Origin: Streptomyces sp. 1331.2
GTDB lineage: Bacteria; Actinomycetota; Actinomycetes; Streptomycetales; Streptomycetaceae
Length of the DNA: 64,000 bases
Assembly: GCF_900199205.1 (NCBI RefSeq)
Contig: NZ_OBMJ01000001.1
Span: 5,883,001-5,947,000 of the forward strand
Direction: 5' to 3'
Shown piece after piece: positions 1 through 7,539 of the stretch. The position numbers and the translations under genes are program-made. Below the pieces are notes generated by a model, which made no database searches, was not told where the DNA came from, and saw nothing but the letters and a program-made list of their open reading frames with translations. Every line of letters begins with the position of its first letter. Within the stretch, counting starts at the first letter, position 1.

Positions 1-630
1 CTGCGCGCACTCGCCCTCACCGCCACCCTCAACAACCTCGGCTCCCAGCTGGCCAACACCCTGCTTCCGGTGCTGTTCGTGCGTGAACTGCACCTGCCCG
101 CACGGGCGTTGGGCCTGTTCTGGGCGGCCGGCGGGGTCGGCATCCTGCTCGGCTCGCGCTGCGCCCGTCCGGTCGCCGCCCGGTTCGGCCACGGCCGTAC
201 GCTCGGCCTGGCGGGCCTGTGCACGGCGCCTGCCGGGCTGCTGGTGCCGCTGATCGGCGATGGGCCCTGGCTGTTCGTGGCGGGGGCTGGCTGGCTGGTG
301 GTGTCGCTCAAGACCGGTATGGACAACGTGCTCGGGGTGAGCCTGCGCCAGCGGATGACCCCGGCCGCGCTGCTCGGCCGGATGAACGCGACCTTCCGCT
401 TCCTGCTCACCGGCGCGCTGGCGATCGGGTCCGCGCTCTCCGGGCTCCTCGGTGAAGCCCTCGGCCTTCGGCCGACGCTCTGGCTGGGCGGGGCAGTCCT
501 GGCGACGGCCTTCCTGCCGGTGTTCCTGTCCCCGGTCCGCACCGCCGCGGGCTGCCCGGTCAGCCGGACCCGCGCCCCGACAGCCACCCCGGCCCCGGCC
601 CCCTACCCGGCCCCGCACCGGAACGCCTGA
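1..630 (+). CDS. MFS exporter, C-terminal part (cut by window edge)
   Basis: C-terminal half of a major facilitator superfamily exporter; the 5' part lies before the window. The 209 visible residues are open from the first base and hold about six hydrophobic segments, starting in what should be helix 7. The loop LLGRMNATFRFL is typical of the MFS_3 group of actinobacteria (enterobactin- and macrolide-type exporters), so a drug or siderophore exporter of the inner membrane is likely; the substrate is not visible. The tail after the last helix is rich in Pro and Ala. Stop TGA is at 628-630, and the next gene is convergent. Confidence 0.85.
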   Translation: MRALALTATLNNLGSQLANTLLPVLFVRELHLPARALGLFWAAGGVGILLGSRCARPVAARFGHGRTLGLAGLCTAPAGLLVPLIGDGPWLFVAGAGWLVVSLKTGMDNVLGVSLRQRMTPAALLGRMNATFRFLLTGALAIGSALSGLLGEALGLRPTLWLGGAVLATAFLPVFLSPVRTAAGCPVSRTRAPTATPAPAPYPAPHRNA

Positions 631-695
631 CCGACGGTGGGCCGACCGGCGGGGCCGACCGAGCCAAGCCGACCCGGCAGACCCAGCCGGGCGCT

Positions 696-1853
696 TCAGC
701 CCAGCAGCCCGCCCATGTGCCCGTCCTCGGCGAGCAGCCGCCAGGAGCAGCCGGGCGAGGCGAAGGCCTCCGGGTCGACGGCCTCGACCAGCCGGTCCAC
801 CACCGTGCTCAGCAGCGACTGCGGGTCGAACACCGCCCAGGTGTCCCGGCCCCGGCCGTAGTCCCAGCGGTCCCACTCGGCGCGCAGCCGCTCGTACGTC
901 CAGAGGGCGTAGAGCAGAGCGGACAGGTCGCGGTTCAGGTAGGCCTCGGGCTGGCCGTCGTCGTACCAGTCCGGCAGCTCCAGCCGTCCGGTGGCGCCGT
1001 CCAGGGCGATCGTGAGGTCGGTCGGCCAGTCCCCGAGGGCGATGAAGTCGCGCTGGTACGGGCGGTCCTCCTCGCCGTCGAAGTACTCCGGGTACGCCTC
1101 GCCCATGGTGGCCAGCGGCTCGTCGCATACCCCGAACATCGCCCCACCCAGCGGCAGTCCGACCTCGGTCAGCAGCCGTCGGGTCGGCTCGTGCACCAGG
1201 GCGGCGGGCAGGTGCTCGGGCCGGAAGCGGTGCACCCGGCCGGGCCCGTCGTCCTCGTCCGTCAGCGCCGCGAGTTCCGCGACCAGTTCCGGGCCGACCT
1301 CGTACGCGGGCCCGTCCGGTCCGCCCGGCAGGGCGCCCCAGCCCAGGGCGTGCACCAGCAGTGCGGTGCCCCAGTGCGCGGGCGGCGTGGCGCCGGCCCT
1401 GGCGCCGTCCCCGAACAGCCCGGGATCGATGGCCCGCATCCGTCGTTCGGCACCGGCCACCACCTCGGCCACCACCGCGGGCCCGCGCCGCCCGTCCAGC
1501 GCCTCCGGCCGGCGCGCGGCCTCGGCCACCGCCTCCACCTCCCGGACCAGAGCGGCCAGCGCGGTCAGGTCGGAGGCCAGCAGGTCCCGTCGGGGGCCGC
1601 CGTTGTCCAGGAACACCTCGCCCGTCGTGCCGTCCAGCAGCACCAGGTTGCCGACGGCGGCGAAGGGCGTGCAGTAGTCCGTCTCCCCGAGGACGAACAG
1701 CCGTTCAGCGTCCGCCGGGAACGGCCGCACCACCCCGAACTCCAGGAACGCCCCCGCAGCCGGCAGCCCCTCCCGCACCAGGAACTCCCGGCTCCCCGCG
1801 TGACCCACCCCATCCGGCAGACCCGCCACCTGCTCGCACCCCACGTCCCCCAC
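696..1853 (-). CDS. SUKH-4 family immunity-type protein, two tandem domains
   Basis: Cytosolic protein of 385 residues made of two related halves. Each half shows the SUKH-4 pattern: a start like FLxxxGLP or LLTEVGLP, then a line such as FIALGDWPTDLTIALDG, a turn TGRLELPDWYDD or TGEVFLDNG, and an NRDLSALLYALWTYE-type helix. The first domain spans about residues 15-115 and the second about 215-350; the first is more diverged. SUKH proteins are known mainly as immunity proteins against polymorphic toxins. No toxin gene lies within reach here, so it may be an orphan immunity gene or have another role. The start is the GTG at 1853 behind GGAAGG; a later GTG is possible. Confidence 0.7.
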   Translation of the reverse strand: MGDVGCEQVAGLPDGVGHAGSREFLVREGLPAAGAFLEFGVVRPFPADAERLFVLGETDYCTPFAAVGNLVLLDGTTGEVFLDNGGPRRDLLASDLTALAALVREVEAVAEAARRPEALDGRRGPAVVAEVVAGAERRMRAIDPGLFGDGARAGATPPAHWGTALLVHALGWGALPGGPDGPAYEVGPELVAELAALTDEDDGPGRVHRFRPEHLPAALVHEPTRRLLTEVGLPLGGAMFGVCDEPLATMGEAYPEYFDGEEDRPYQRDFIALGDWPTDLTIALDGATGRLELPDWYDDGQPEAYLNRDLSALLYALWTYERLRAEWDRWDYGRGRDTWAVFDPQSLLSTVVDRLVEAVDPEAFASPGCSWRLLAEDGHMGGLLG

Positions 1854-1949
1854 CCTTCCCCGGCACCGACCCCCAGACCCTAGCGGTCCGGCCGGACATC
1901 GCCCCGCGGGTTTACACCTCCGACTCCGAGAGCTCCGTCGCCGGGGCGA

Positions 1950-2555
1950 CTACGCCTCCGCCGCCGGGGCGAGTCCGCCGGCCTCGCGGGCCGCCTGCTC
2001 CACGCGGTCGCGGTGGGTCCGCCACCAGTCCGCGTCGCCCTCGGCGGTGTTGATGCCGTCGGGGCGCTGGCCGATGACGCCGTCGATGAGTTCGCGGACC
2101 AGGTCGGCGTGGCCGGCGTGGCGGTGGGTCTCGGCGATCAGGTGGACGAGGACCCGGTGCAGGGTCTGCCGGGGCCGGTTGTCGAAGGGCAGTTCGCCGA
2201 CGGCGTCCAGCGGCAGCGCGTCGATGGTGGCGTCCGCGTGCGCCCAGATCCGCCGGTAGCGTCCGACGATCTCCTCGGTGCTCTCGTCCGCCCGCGCCCA
2301 CAGGTCGGCGTTCGGTTCGGTCTGGCCGAGGAACCACAGCGGGGTCGGCTCGGGGAAGGGTCGTCCGAAGGTGTCGCCGAGGTACAGCGCCTCGGCTCCG
2401 GTGACGTGCTTGACCAGGCCCAGCAGGTTGGTCCCGGTCGGGGTGAGGGGGCGGCGCAGGTCGTACTCGGAGAGGCCGTCGAGCTTCCAGAGCAGGGCGT
2501 CGCGGGCGTCCTGGAGGTAGATCCGAAGGTCGGTCTTGTCATCCGTCACGGTCAT
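1950..2555 (-). CDS. DinB-like (DUF664) protein
   Basis: Protein of 201 residues with the four-helix DinB/YfiT fold: LLWKLDGLSEYDLRRPL near the N-terminus, GLVKHVTGAEALYLG, and HLIAETHRHAGHADLVRE near residues 135-155. The His residues at these places (KHVTG, ETHRHAGH) are the usual metal ligands. DUF664 members are presumed thiol-dependent transferases, in actinobacteria perhaps mycothiol-dependent; the substrate is unknown. The ATG at 2555 has no clear ribosome binding site, so the gene may be leaderless. It lies downstream of the RibD-like gene on the same strand, 87 bp apart. Confidence 0.8.
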   Translation of the reverse strand: MTVTDDKTDLRIYLQDARDALLWKLDGLSEYDLRRPLTPTGTNLLGLVKHVTGAEALYLGDTFGRPFPEPTPLWFLGQTEPNADLWARADESTEEIVGRYRRIWAHADATIDALPLDAVGELPFDNRPRQTLHRVLVHLIAETHRHAGHADLVRELIDGVIGQRPDGINTAEGDADWWRTHRDRVEQAAREAGGLAPAAEA

Positions 2556-2642
2556 GGGATCAGTCTGGTGATCACAGGAAGCCTGTCCACCGGTTTCCCT
2601 GGCTGACCGGCCGTCGACCAGCCAGGGGACATGGGGCGGCGG

Positions 2643-3215
2643 TCAGCGGACGACGTCGAAGACCTGCTTCTGCAGGCCGTTGGCGTAGGCCTCGTGCTCG
2701 ACCAGCTTCAGCTTCTGGGCGTCCTTGTCCGTGGTGCTGAACAGGCGCTTGCCGGCGCCGAGCAGCAGCGGGTAGACGATCAGGTGGTAGCGGTCGATCA
2801 GGCCGGCGTCCGAGAGGGCGTGGTTCAGGGCGGCGCTGCCGTGGACGATGATCGGGCCGCCCTCGGTCTCCTTCAGGGCGGCGACCTCGTCGACCGAGCG
2901 CAGGATGGTGGTCTCGCCCCAGTTCGACACCAGGTCGGCGTCGGTGAGGGTGGTGGAGACGACGTACTTCGGCAGCGTCTTGTAGCGGGCGAACTCCGGC
3001 ATGTCCGGCCACACCGCGCTGAACGCCTGGTAGCTGACCCGGCCCAGCAGCATCGCGGTGGCCTCCTCCTGCTCCCGTCCCTTGATCTCGAACGCCTCGG
3101 GGAGGAACTCGACGTCCTTGAAGGTCCATCCGGAGTTCCGGTAGCCGGGCTCGCCGCCGGGGGAGTCGACGACGCCGTCGAGCGAGACGAAGGCGGTGCT
3201 GATCAGGGTGCGCAT
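2643..3215 (-). CDS. Dihydrofolate reductase family (RibD C-terminal-like) protein
   Basis: A 190-residue single-domain protein of the RibD C-terminal/DHFR-like family. It has the opening strand LISTAFVSLDGVVDSPGG, an ATAMLLGRVSYQAF segment for the nucleotide-binding helix, the middle motif GGPIIVHGSAALNHAL and the end VYPLLLGAGKRLF. Such stand-alone proteins bind NADPH and reduce small carbonyl or pterin-like substrates; the real substrate is not known. The start ATG at 3215 is supported by GAGGAA eight bases upstream. Upstream lies a simple GTGC-rich repeat. Confidence 0.85.
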   Translation of the reverse strand: MRTLISTAFVSLDGVVDSPGGEPGYRNSGWTFKDVEFLPEAFEIKGREQEEATAMLLGRVSYQAFSAVWPDMPEFARYKTLPKYVVSTTLTDADLVSNWGETTILRSVDEVAALKETEGGPIIVHGSAALNHALSDAGLIDRYHLIVYPLLLGAGKRLFSTTDKDAQKLKLVEHEAYANGLQKQVFDVVR

Positions 3216-3240
3216 GGGTGGTTCCTCAATTCCGCGTTGT

Positions 3241-3270
3241 CGTGCGTGCGTGTGCGTGCGTGCGTGCGTG
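3241..3270. repeat. CGTG microsatellite
   Basis: Thirty bases of almost perfect 4-bp CGTG/GTGC units with one two-base interruption, upstream of the RibD-like gene and downstream of the SRPBCC gene. GTG-rich sequence continues to about 3335. No gene is seen in 3216-3345. Confidence 0.8.
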
Positions 3271-3345
3271 ATCCGGTGCGTGCGGGGCGTGTGTGATTCG
3301 GGGTGTCCGGTGCGCGCGGTGCGTGCGGGGCGGCGTGCGGCCCGT

Positions 3346-4092
3346 TCAGGCGAGGAGTCCGGTCAGCCACCGCTGCCAGGCGGCTTCGGCTTCGGCCGCG
3401 TCCGGTGCCGGGTGGGCGAAGAGGTGGTGGAACATCAGCACCAGTCCCGAGCCGTGGTGGAAGGTGTAGAGCCCGTCGGCGGTACGGAGCTCGAAGCGCT
3501 CGTCGTCCGCCCAGACCACCTCGCCGTCCAGCGCCGGCAGCCCGGCCGGATCGCCGTGGGCCCGCGCGCCGACGACGACCGGGAGCGGCAGCGACAGGGC
3601 CCCGGCGAGGGCCGCGCGGACCTCCGGCTCCGGTCGCCCGGCGGACGGGGCGGCGGCGAAGACGGGGACGGCGGTGCGGCCCGGGAAGTGGGCGAGGTAC
3701 TCGCGGAGCGTGTGGAGGTGGAAGGGCCAGCCGCGGCGCAGCGCGTCGTACTCGTCCTGCCAGTCGTCGCCGAGCAGTCCGCTGTGGACGACGCGGAGCA
3801 CGGTGGCGGCGCCGTCCCGGCCCTCGATCAGGTACTCGAAGGCCATGAAGCGGCCGTCCTCGCGGGTGGCCGTACGGGTGGCCAGGCGCTTGCCGGGCTC
3901 GTAAGCGGTGACCACGGCCTCCTCGCGGTGGCCGCCGGTCTCCATGGCGGCGGTGCCGCCCTCGCGCGGGTCCAGCTCGTTGCGGCCCATGAACCAGGAG
4001 TCGATCCCCGGCCCGGTGGCGATCGCCTCCCAGACCTGTTCCGGGCTCGCGGGCAGGGAGGTCTCCAGCTCGATCTCGAACGGGTGCGTCAT
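3346..4092 (-). CDS. SRPBCC (AHSA1-like) domain protein
   Basis: A 248-residue protein with an SRPBCC/AHSA1 domain in the first 150 residues: FEIELETSLPASPEQVWEAIATGPGIDSWF, then WPFHLHTLREYLAHF. A second, less clear segment follows (WADDERFELRTADGLYTFHHG). The domain forms a hydrophobic cavity for lipid-like ligands or acts as a stress protein; the ligand is unknown. Its ATG overlaps the TGA of the upstream ArsR gene (ATGA at 4089-4092), so the two are translationally coupled. ArsR-AHSA1 pairs are a common pattern. Confidence 0.85.
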   Translation of the reverse strand: MTHPFEIELETSLPASPEQVWEAIATGPGIDSWFMGRNELDPREGGTAAMETGGHREEAVVTAYEPGKRLATRTATREDGRFMAFEYLIEGRDGAATVLRVVHSGLLGDDWQDEYDALRRGWPFHLHTLREYLAHFPGRTAVPVFAAAPSAGRPEPEVRAALAGALSLPLPVVVGARAHGDPAGLPALDGEVVWADDERFELRTADGLYTFHHGSGLVLMFHHLFAHPAPDAAEAEAAWQRWLTGLLA

Positions 4093-4805
4093 CGTGGGTT
4101 CTCCTGGTCGTCCTGGTCGTCCTGGTCGTCCTGGTTCAGCTGGTGCTCCTGCTGCTCCTGCTGCTCCTGCTGCTTCTGGTTCGGTTCGGTTTCTGCCGCC
4201 TGGGCGGGCGGCGCCGCCGGGATCTGGTGGAGCCCGACGACCACCCGGTGGCTTCGGCCCCCGGGTGCGGACTCGTCGTGGTAGCGGCTGACCAGGGTGG
4301 CCACGGCCTGGGCGAGTTCGTCGGCGAAGGCCGTCCGGTCGGCGGCGGAGGCGAACCGCACCTGCGCGTCGATGCCGAAGGTGGCGACCCGTCGCCGGGC
4401 CCGGGCGGCGCCGGTCAGCAGGGTGCCGACCTCCTGCACCAGCCGGGAGCCCAGGGCGAGCAGCCAGCGGGCGGAGAGCTGGTCGGGTGCGCGGGCGGGG
4501 TCGGGGCTGACGGCGGCCAGGACGCTGGGGGAGATCACGTAGGAGGCCGCGGTGGCGCGGTACACCCGTTCGGTGACGTTGCCCTTGCGGCGTTCCTCGG
4601 CGAGCTCGACGAGTCCGTGCCGTTCCAGTTCCTTCAGGTGGTAGTTGACCTTCTGTCGGGGCAGGCCCAGGCGGGTGGCCAGCATGGCGGCCGAGCCGGG
4701 CTCGGCGAGGGCGGCGAGGATCCGTGACCGCATCGGGTCCAGGGCGGCCTCGGCCGCGGCGGGTTCTTCGATCACGGTGACGTCCAGCACGTCTCCAGGA
4801 TCCAT
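4089..4805 (-). CDS. ArsR-like winged-helix regulator with Gln/Asp-rich tail
   Basis: Regulator of 238 residues. An ArsR/HTH_20 winged helix lies at about residues 22-95, with DPMRSRILAALAEPGSAAMLA followed by recognition helix LGLPRQKVNYHLKELERHGLVE. A dimer or ligand domain follows (VRFASAADRTAFADELAQAV). The last 30 residues are low complexity, rich in Gln, Asp and Glu, and are encoded by 9-bp repeats. It overlaps the SRPBCC gene by 4 bp and probably controls that operon from the palindrome at 4808-4823, directly in front of its ATG. The start at 4805 is the first ATG; a TTGACA sits only 15 bases upstream, so a later start such as GTG 4790 is possible. Confidence 0.82.
   Translation of the reverse strand: MDPGDVLDVTVIEEPAAAEAALDPMRSRILAALAEPGSAAMLATRLGLPRQKVNYHLKELERHGLVELAEERRKGNVTERVYRATAASYVISPSVLAAVSPDPARAPDQLSARWLLALGSRLVQEVGTLLTGAARARRRVATFGIDAQVRFASAADRTAFADELAQAVATLVSRYHDESAPGGRSHRVVVGLHQIPAAPPAQAAETEPNQKQQEQQEQQEHQLNQDDQDDQDDQENPR
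4101..4177. repeat. 9-bp coding repeats (CTCCTGGTC / CTCCTGCTG)
   Basis: Two adjoining runs of 9-bp units on the plus strand (about four of the GTCCTG type and three of the CTCCTGCTG type). They encode the Asp/Gln-rich tail of the ArsR protein. Loss or gain of a unit keeps the frame and the ATGA coupling to the SRPBCC gene. Confidence 0.85.
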
Positions 4806-4807
4806 CC

Positions 4808-4823
4808 GACAAAAAAATTTGTC
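4808..4823. promoter_or_regulatory. Palindrome GACAAA-N4-TTTGTC, probable ArsR operator
   Basis: A perfect 16-bp inverted repeat, GACAAAAAAATTTGTC, two bases upstream of the ArsR start. It is one of the few AT-rich spots in the window. A further TTGTC half-site follows at 4838-4842. Its position in the ArsR/ImuA' divergent region suggests autoregulation; this is inference. Confidence 0.55.
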
Positions 4824-4906
4824 AAGGAAAGAAGACTTGTCGGTCGCCCGCCGTGACCTGCACGGAGAGTGACGGGTGGGGCCACTGAGTCGGACTTGAA
4901 TCTTTG

Positions 4907-4920
4907 CGAACGAATGTTCG
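4907..4920. promoter_or_regulatory. LexA (SOS) box
   Basis: CGAACGAATGTTCG is a perfect match to the actinobacterial/Bacillus-type LexA site CGAAC-N4-GTTCG. It lies just ahead of the ImuA'-like gene and so should place the imuA'-imuB-dnaE2 set under DNA-damage control. No second match was seen in the window. Confidence 0.9.
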
Positions 4921-4931
4921 ATCCTGGAGCC

Positions 4932-5735
4932 GTGCCCGTTTTCGAATCTGTTTTCGAATCCACCGCCGAGCAGCCCGCGCGCCCCGCGCTCCGGCCGGTG
5001 GCGCTCCCGGCTGCCGTACCGGGGGAGCCGGGCGGGGGCGTGCCGGGCGTGCTGGGCGTGCCGGGCGTGCCGGGCGCATCGGGGGAGGGCGACGGACGGG
5101 CGGAGGCCCGGGGCCTGCTGCCGGTGCCCTTCGCCCTGCGGGAGGTGCTGCCGGACGGCGGGCTGCGGCGGGGGACCGCGGTGTCGGTCGCGGGTGGGGA
5201 CGCCGGGCTGCTGCTGGCGCTCGCCGCCGGGGTGCGGGAGACCGAGGGCGGCTGGGCGGCTGCGGTCGGACTGCCGGACCTGGGGCTGGCCGCCGCCGAG
5301 GGGTACGGGCTGGACCTGCGCCGACTGCTGGTCGCGGACGACCCCGGGCCGCACTGGGCCGAGGTGGTGTCGGTGCTGGCCGGCGCGGTCGAGCTGATCA
5401 TGCTGCGCCCGGACGGCCCGGTGCCGCCGAAGCAGGCCGCCCGGCTGGCCGCGGTGCTGCGGCGCAGCGGCTGCGTACTGCTGGTGGCCGGGCCGTGGCC
5501 GGGCGCGGTGCTGCGGCTGGGGGTGCGGTCCGGGCGCTGGTACGGGCTGGGCGACGGCCACGGGCAGCTCACCGGCCGGCAGGTGGAGGTGGTGGCCGAG
5601 GGCCGTGGTGCGGCGGTGCGCGGCCGGACCGCCCGGCTCTGGCTGCCGGACGAGCACGGCGCGGTGCGCCCGGTACGGGAGCAGCCGCAGCCGGTGGCGG
5701 AGCCGGCGGAACCACGTGTCGCGGCGGTGGTCTGA
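4932..5735 (+). CDS. ImuA'-like SOS mutagenesis protein
   Basis: First gene of the damage-inducible mutagenesis cassette. The core (from about residue 55 here) has LPVPFALREVLPDGGLRRGTAVSVAGGDAGLLLALAAGV, in the position of the RecA-like ImuA/ImuA' fold, then VELIMLRPDGPVPPKQAARLAAVLRRSGCVLLV. There is no clear Walker A lysine, as is usual for ImuA'. A Gly/Val-Pro repeat precedes the core. The start is uncertain: the frame is open from GTG 4869, ATG 4914 falls inside the SOS box, and GTG 4932 follows it but has a GGAG only two bases upstream. The stop is one base before the imuB ATG. Confidence 0.75.
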   Translation: MPVFESVFESTAEQPARPALRPVALPAAVPGEPGGGVPGVLGVPGVPGASGEGDGRAEARGLLPVPFALREVLPDGGLRRGTAVSVAGGDAGLLLALAAGVRETEGGWAAAVGLPDLGLAAAEGYGLDLRRLLVADDPGPHWAEVVSVLAGAVELIMLRPDGPVPPKQAARLAAVLRRSGCVLLVAGPWPGAVLRLGVRSGRWYGLGDGHGQLTGRQVEVVAEGRGAAVRGRTARLWLPDEHGAVRPVREQPQPVAEPAEPRVAAVV

Positions 5736-5736
5736 G

Positions 5737-7482
5737 ATGACGGTGCCCGAGAGGACGACGGTGCCCGAGACGACGGTGTCCCGGACGGCGGAGGAGCGGA
5801 CGGCGGAGGAGCGGACCCCCCGGGTGCTGGTGGTTTGGTGCCCGGACTGGCCGGTGGTGGCCGTCACCGGCGATGACCCGGTGGCGGTGACCGAGAGCGG
5901 GCGGATCCTCGCCTGTTCGGCGGGCGCCCGGGCGGCCGGGGTGCGGCAGGGGCAGCGGCTCAAGCTGGCCCAACGGCTCTGCCCGGAGCTGGAGCTGCGC
6001 GACCGCGACCCGGAGGCGGAGACCCGCCGCTTCGAACCGGTGGTCGCGGCGGTGGAGGCGTTCACGCCCCGGGTGGAGGTGATCCGCCCGGGCCTGTGCG
6101 CGATCCCGGTGAAGGGCCCGGGCCGCTACTTCGGCGGCGAGGAGGCCCTGGCCGCCAAGGTCCGTACGGCGGTGGCGGACGCCCTCGGGCAGCCGCCCGT
6201 CCCGGACGCGATCCCGGGCGCGGTCACCCCCGAAGCCCCCAGCCCCGCCGACCCCGCCGAAACCCGCAGCCCGGCCAACCCCACCGAAATCCCCGAAACC
6301 CCTGAAACCCCCGCGGAAACCCGCGCCGCAGGACCGGCGGCGAACACCCCGCACGCCCTGGTCGGCGTCGCCGACGGCCTGTTCGCCGCCGTGCTGGCCG
6401 CCCGCGCCGGGGTGCTGGTCCCGGCCGGGCGGACGGCGGAGTTCCTCGCCCCGTACCCGGTGGCCACGCTGGGCGACGAGGCGCTGGCCGAACTGCTCGG
6501 GCGGCTCGGCCTGCCCACCGTCGGGGCCTTCGCCGCGCTGCCGGCCGAAGCGGTCGCGGACCGCTTCGGCCCCTCCGGGACGGTCGCGCACCGGCTGGCC
6601 CGCGGGCTGCAGCCGCGCCCGCTGGTGCCGCGCGACCAGGAGCCGGACCTCTCCGTCGAGCAGCACTTCGATCCGCCGGAGCCGCTGGCCGAACCGCTGG
6701 TGTTCGTCGCCCGCACGTTGGCCGAGGCGCTGCACCAGCGGCTGGCCGGGGCCGGGCTGACCTGCCGCCGGGTGGCCGTCGAGGTGGCCTGCGCGGACGG
6801 CCGGACGGCCTCCCGGCTGTGGCGGCACGAGGGCCGGCTGTCGGCGACGGCGCTGGCCGAGCGGGTCCGCTGGCAGCTCCAGGCCTGGCAGGGCGCGGGC
6901 ACCTTCGCCGATGGGCAGGAGGGGTTCACCCTGCTGCGCCTGGCCCCCGACGGCCTCTCCCCGGACCAGGGCCGTCAGCTGGCGCTGTGGGGCCAGGCCG
7001 TCGCGGACGACCGGGTGGAGCGCGCGGTCGCCCGGGTGCAGGCGGTGCTCGGGCACGCCGGGCTGCGCCGGATCGAGCCGGCCGGCGGGCGCGGCCCGGG
7101 GGAGCAGGCGGTCAAGGTGCCGTGGGGCGAGCCGTACGAGGCGGCGGTGCCGGCCGAGGCGCCCTGGCCGGGGCGGCTGCCGGAGGTGTGGCCGGCGGTG
7201 GTGCTGCGGGAGCCCGCGCCGGTGCGGGTGCTGGACGGGGTCGGGCAGCCGGTCACGGTGGACGGCCGGGCGGGGGTGTCGGCCCGGCCGGCCGTGGTCG
7301 TGGTGCGGGGGCGGGAGGAACCGGTGGACGGCTGGACCGGGCCGTGGCCGGCGGTCGAGTACTGGTGGGACCAGTCGCTCGCCCGCCGCCGGGCGCGGTT
7401 CCAGGTCGTGGTGGGCGGCGGCCGGGCGCTGCTGCTGACCGTGGAGGGGGGTGCCTGGTACCTGGAGGCCGGCTACGACTGA
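5737..7482 (+). CDS. imuB: ImuB, inactive Y-family polymerase homologue
   Basis: A 581-residue protein of the DNA polymerase Y family. The catalytic acidic residue of the first motif is replaced (VLVVWCPDWPVVAV), as in ImuB, which acts as an adaptor rather than a polymerase. Later come AILPAEAV-type helix-hairpin-helix sequence (LGRLGLPTVGAFAALPAEAVADRFG) and the little-finger domain. QLALWG at residues 414-419 matches the known mycobacterial ImuB beta-clamp motif QLPLWG except for one residue. Residues about 152-203 are a Pro/Thr/Glu-rich insert in the palm region. The ATG follows the ImuA' stop by one base, so they are coupled. It should recruit DnaE2 to the clamp. Confidence 0.93.
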   Translation: MTVPERTTVPETTVSRTAEERTAEERTPRVLVVWCPDWPVVAVTGDDPVAVTESGRILACSAGARAAGVRQGQRLKLAQRLCPELELRDRDPEAETRRFEPVVAAVEAFTPRVEVIRPGLCAIPVKGPGRYFGGEEALAAKVRTAVADALGQPPVPDAIPGAVTPEAPSPADPAETRSPANPTEIPETPETPAETRAAGPAANTPHALVGVADGLFAAVLAARAGVLVPAGRTAEFLAPYPVATLGDEALAELLGRLGLPTVGAFAALPAEAVADRFGPSGTVAHRLARGLQPRPLVPRDQEPDLSVEQHFDPPEPLAEPLVFVARTLAEALHQRLAGAGLTCRRVAVEVACADGRTASRLWRHEGRLSATALAERVRWQLQAWQGAGTFADGQEGFTLLRLAPDGLSPDQGRQLALWGQAVADDRVERAVARVQAVLGHAGLRRIEPAGGRGPGEQAVKVPWGEPYEAAVPAEAPWPGRLPEVWPAVVLREPAPVRVLDGVGQPVTVDGRAGVSARPAVVVVRGREEPVDGWTGPWPAVEYWWDQSLARRRARFQVVVGGGRALLLTVEGGAWYLEAGYD

Positions 7483-7539
7483 CCCTTCCGGAGCCGAAGG
7501 GGGGCAGGACGAGCACGAGAACGACGAAGGCAACCCCCG

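Noticed and set aside
4884..4890. ACTGAGT core in front of the ImuA'-like gene
   Set aside because: The flanks are GCC and CGG, not GGN and NCC, so it is not a copy of the etf/acd palindrome.
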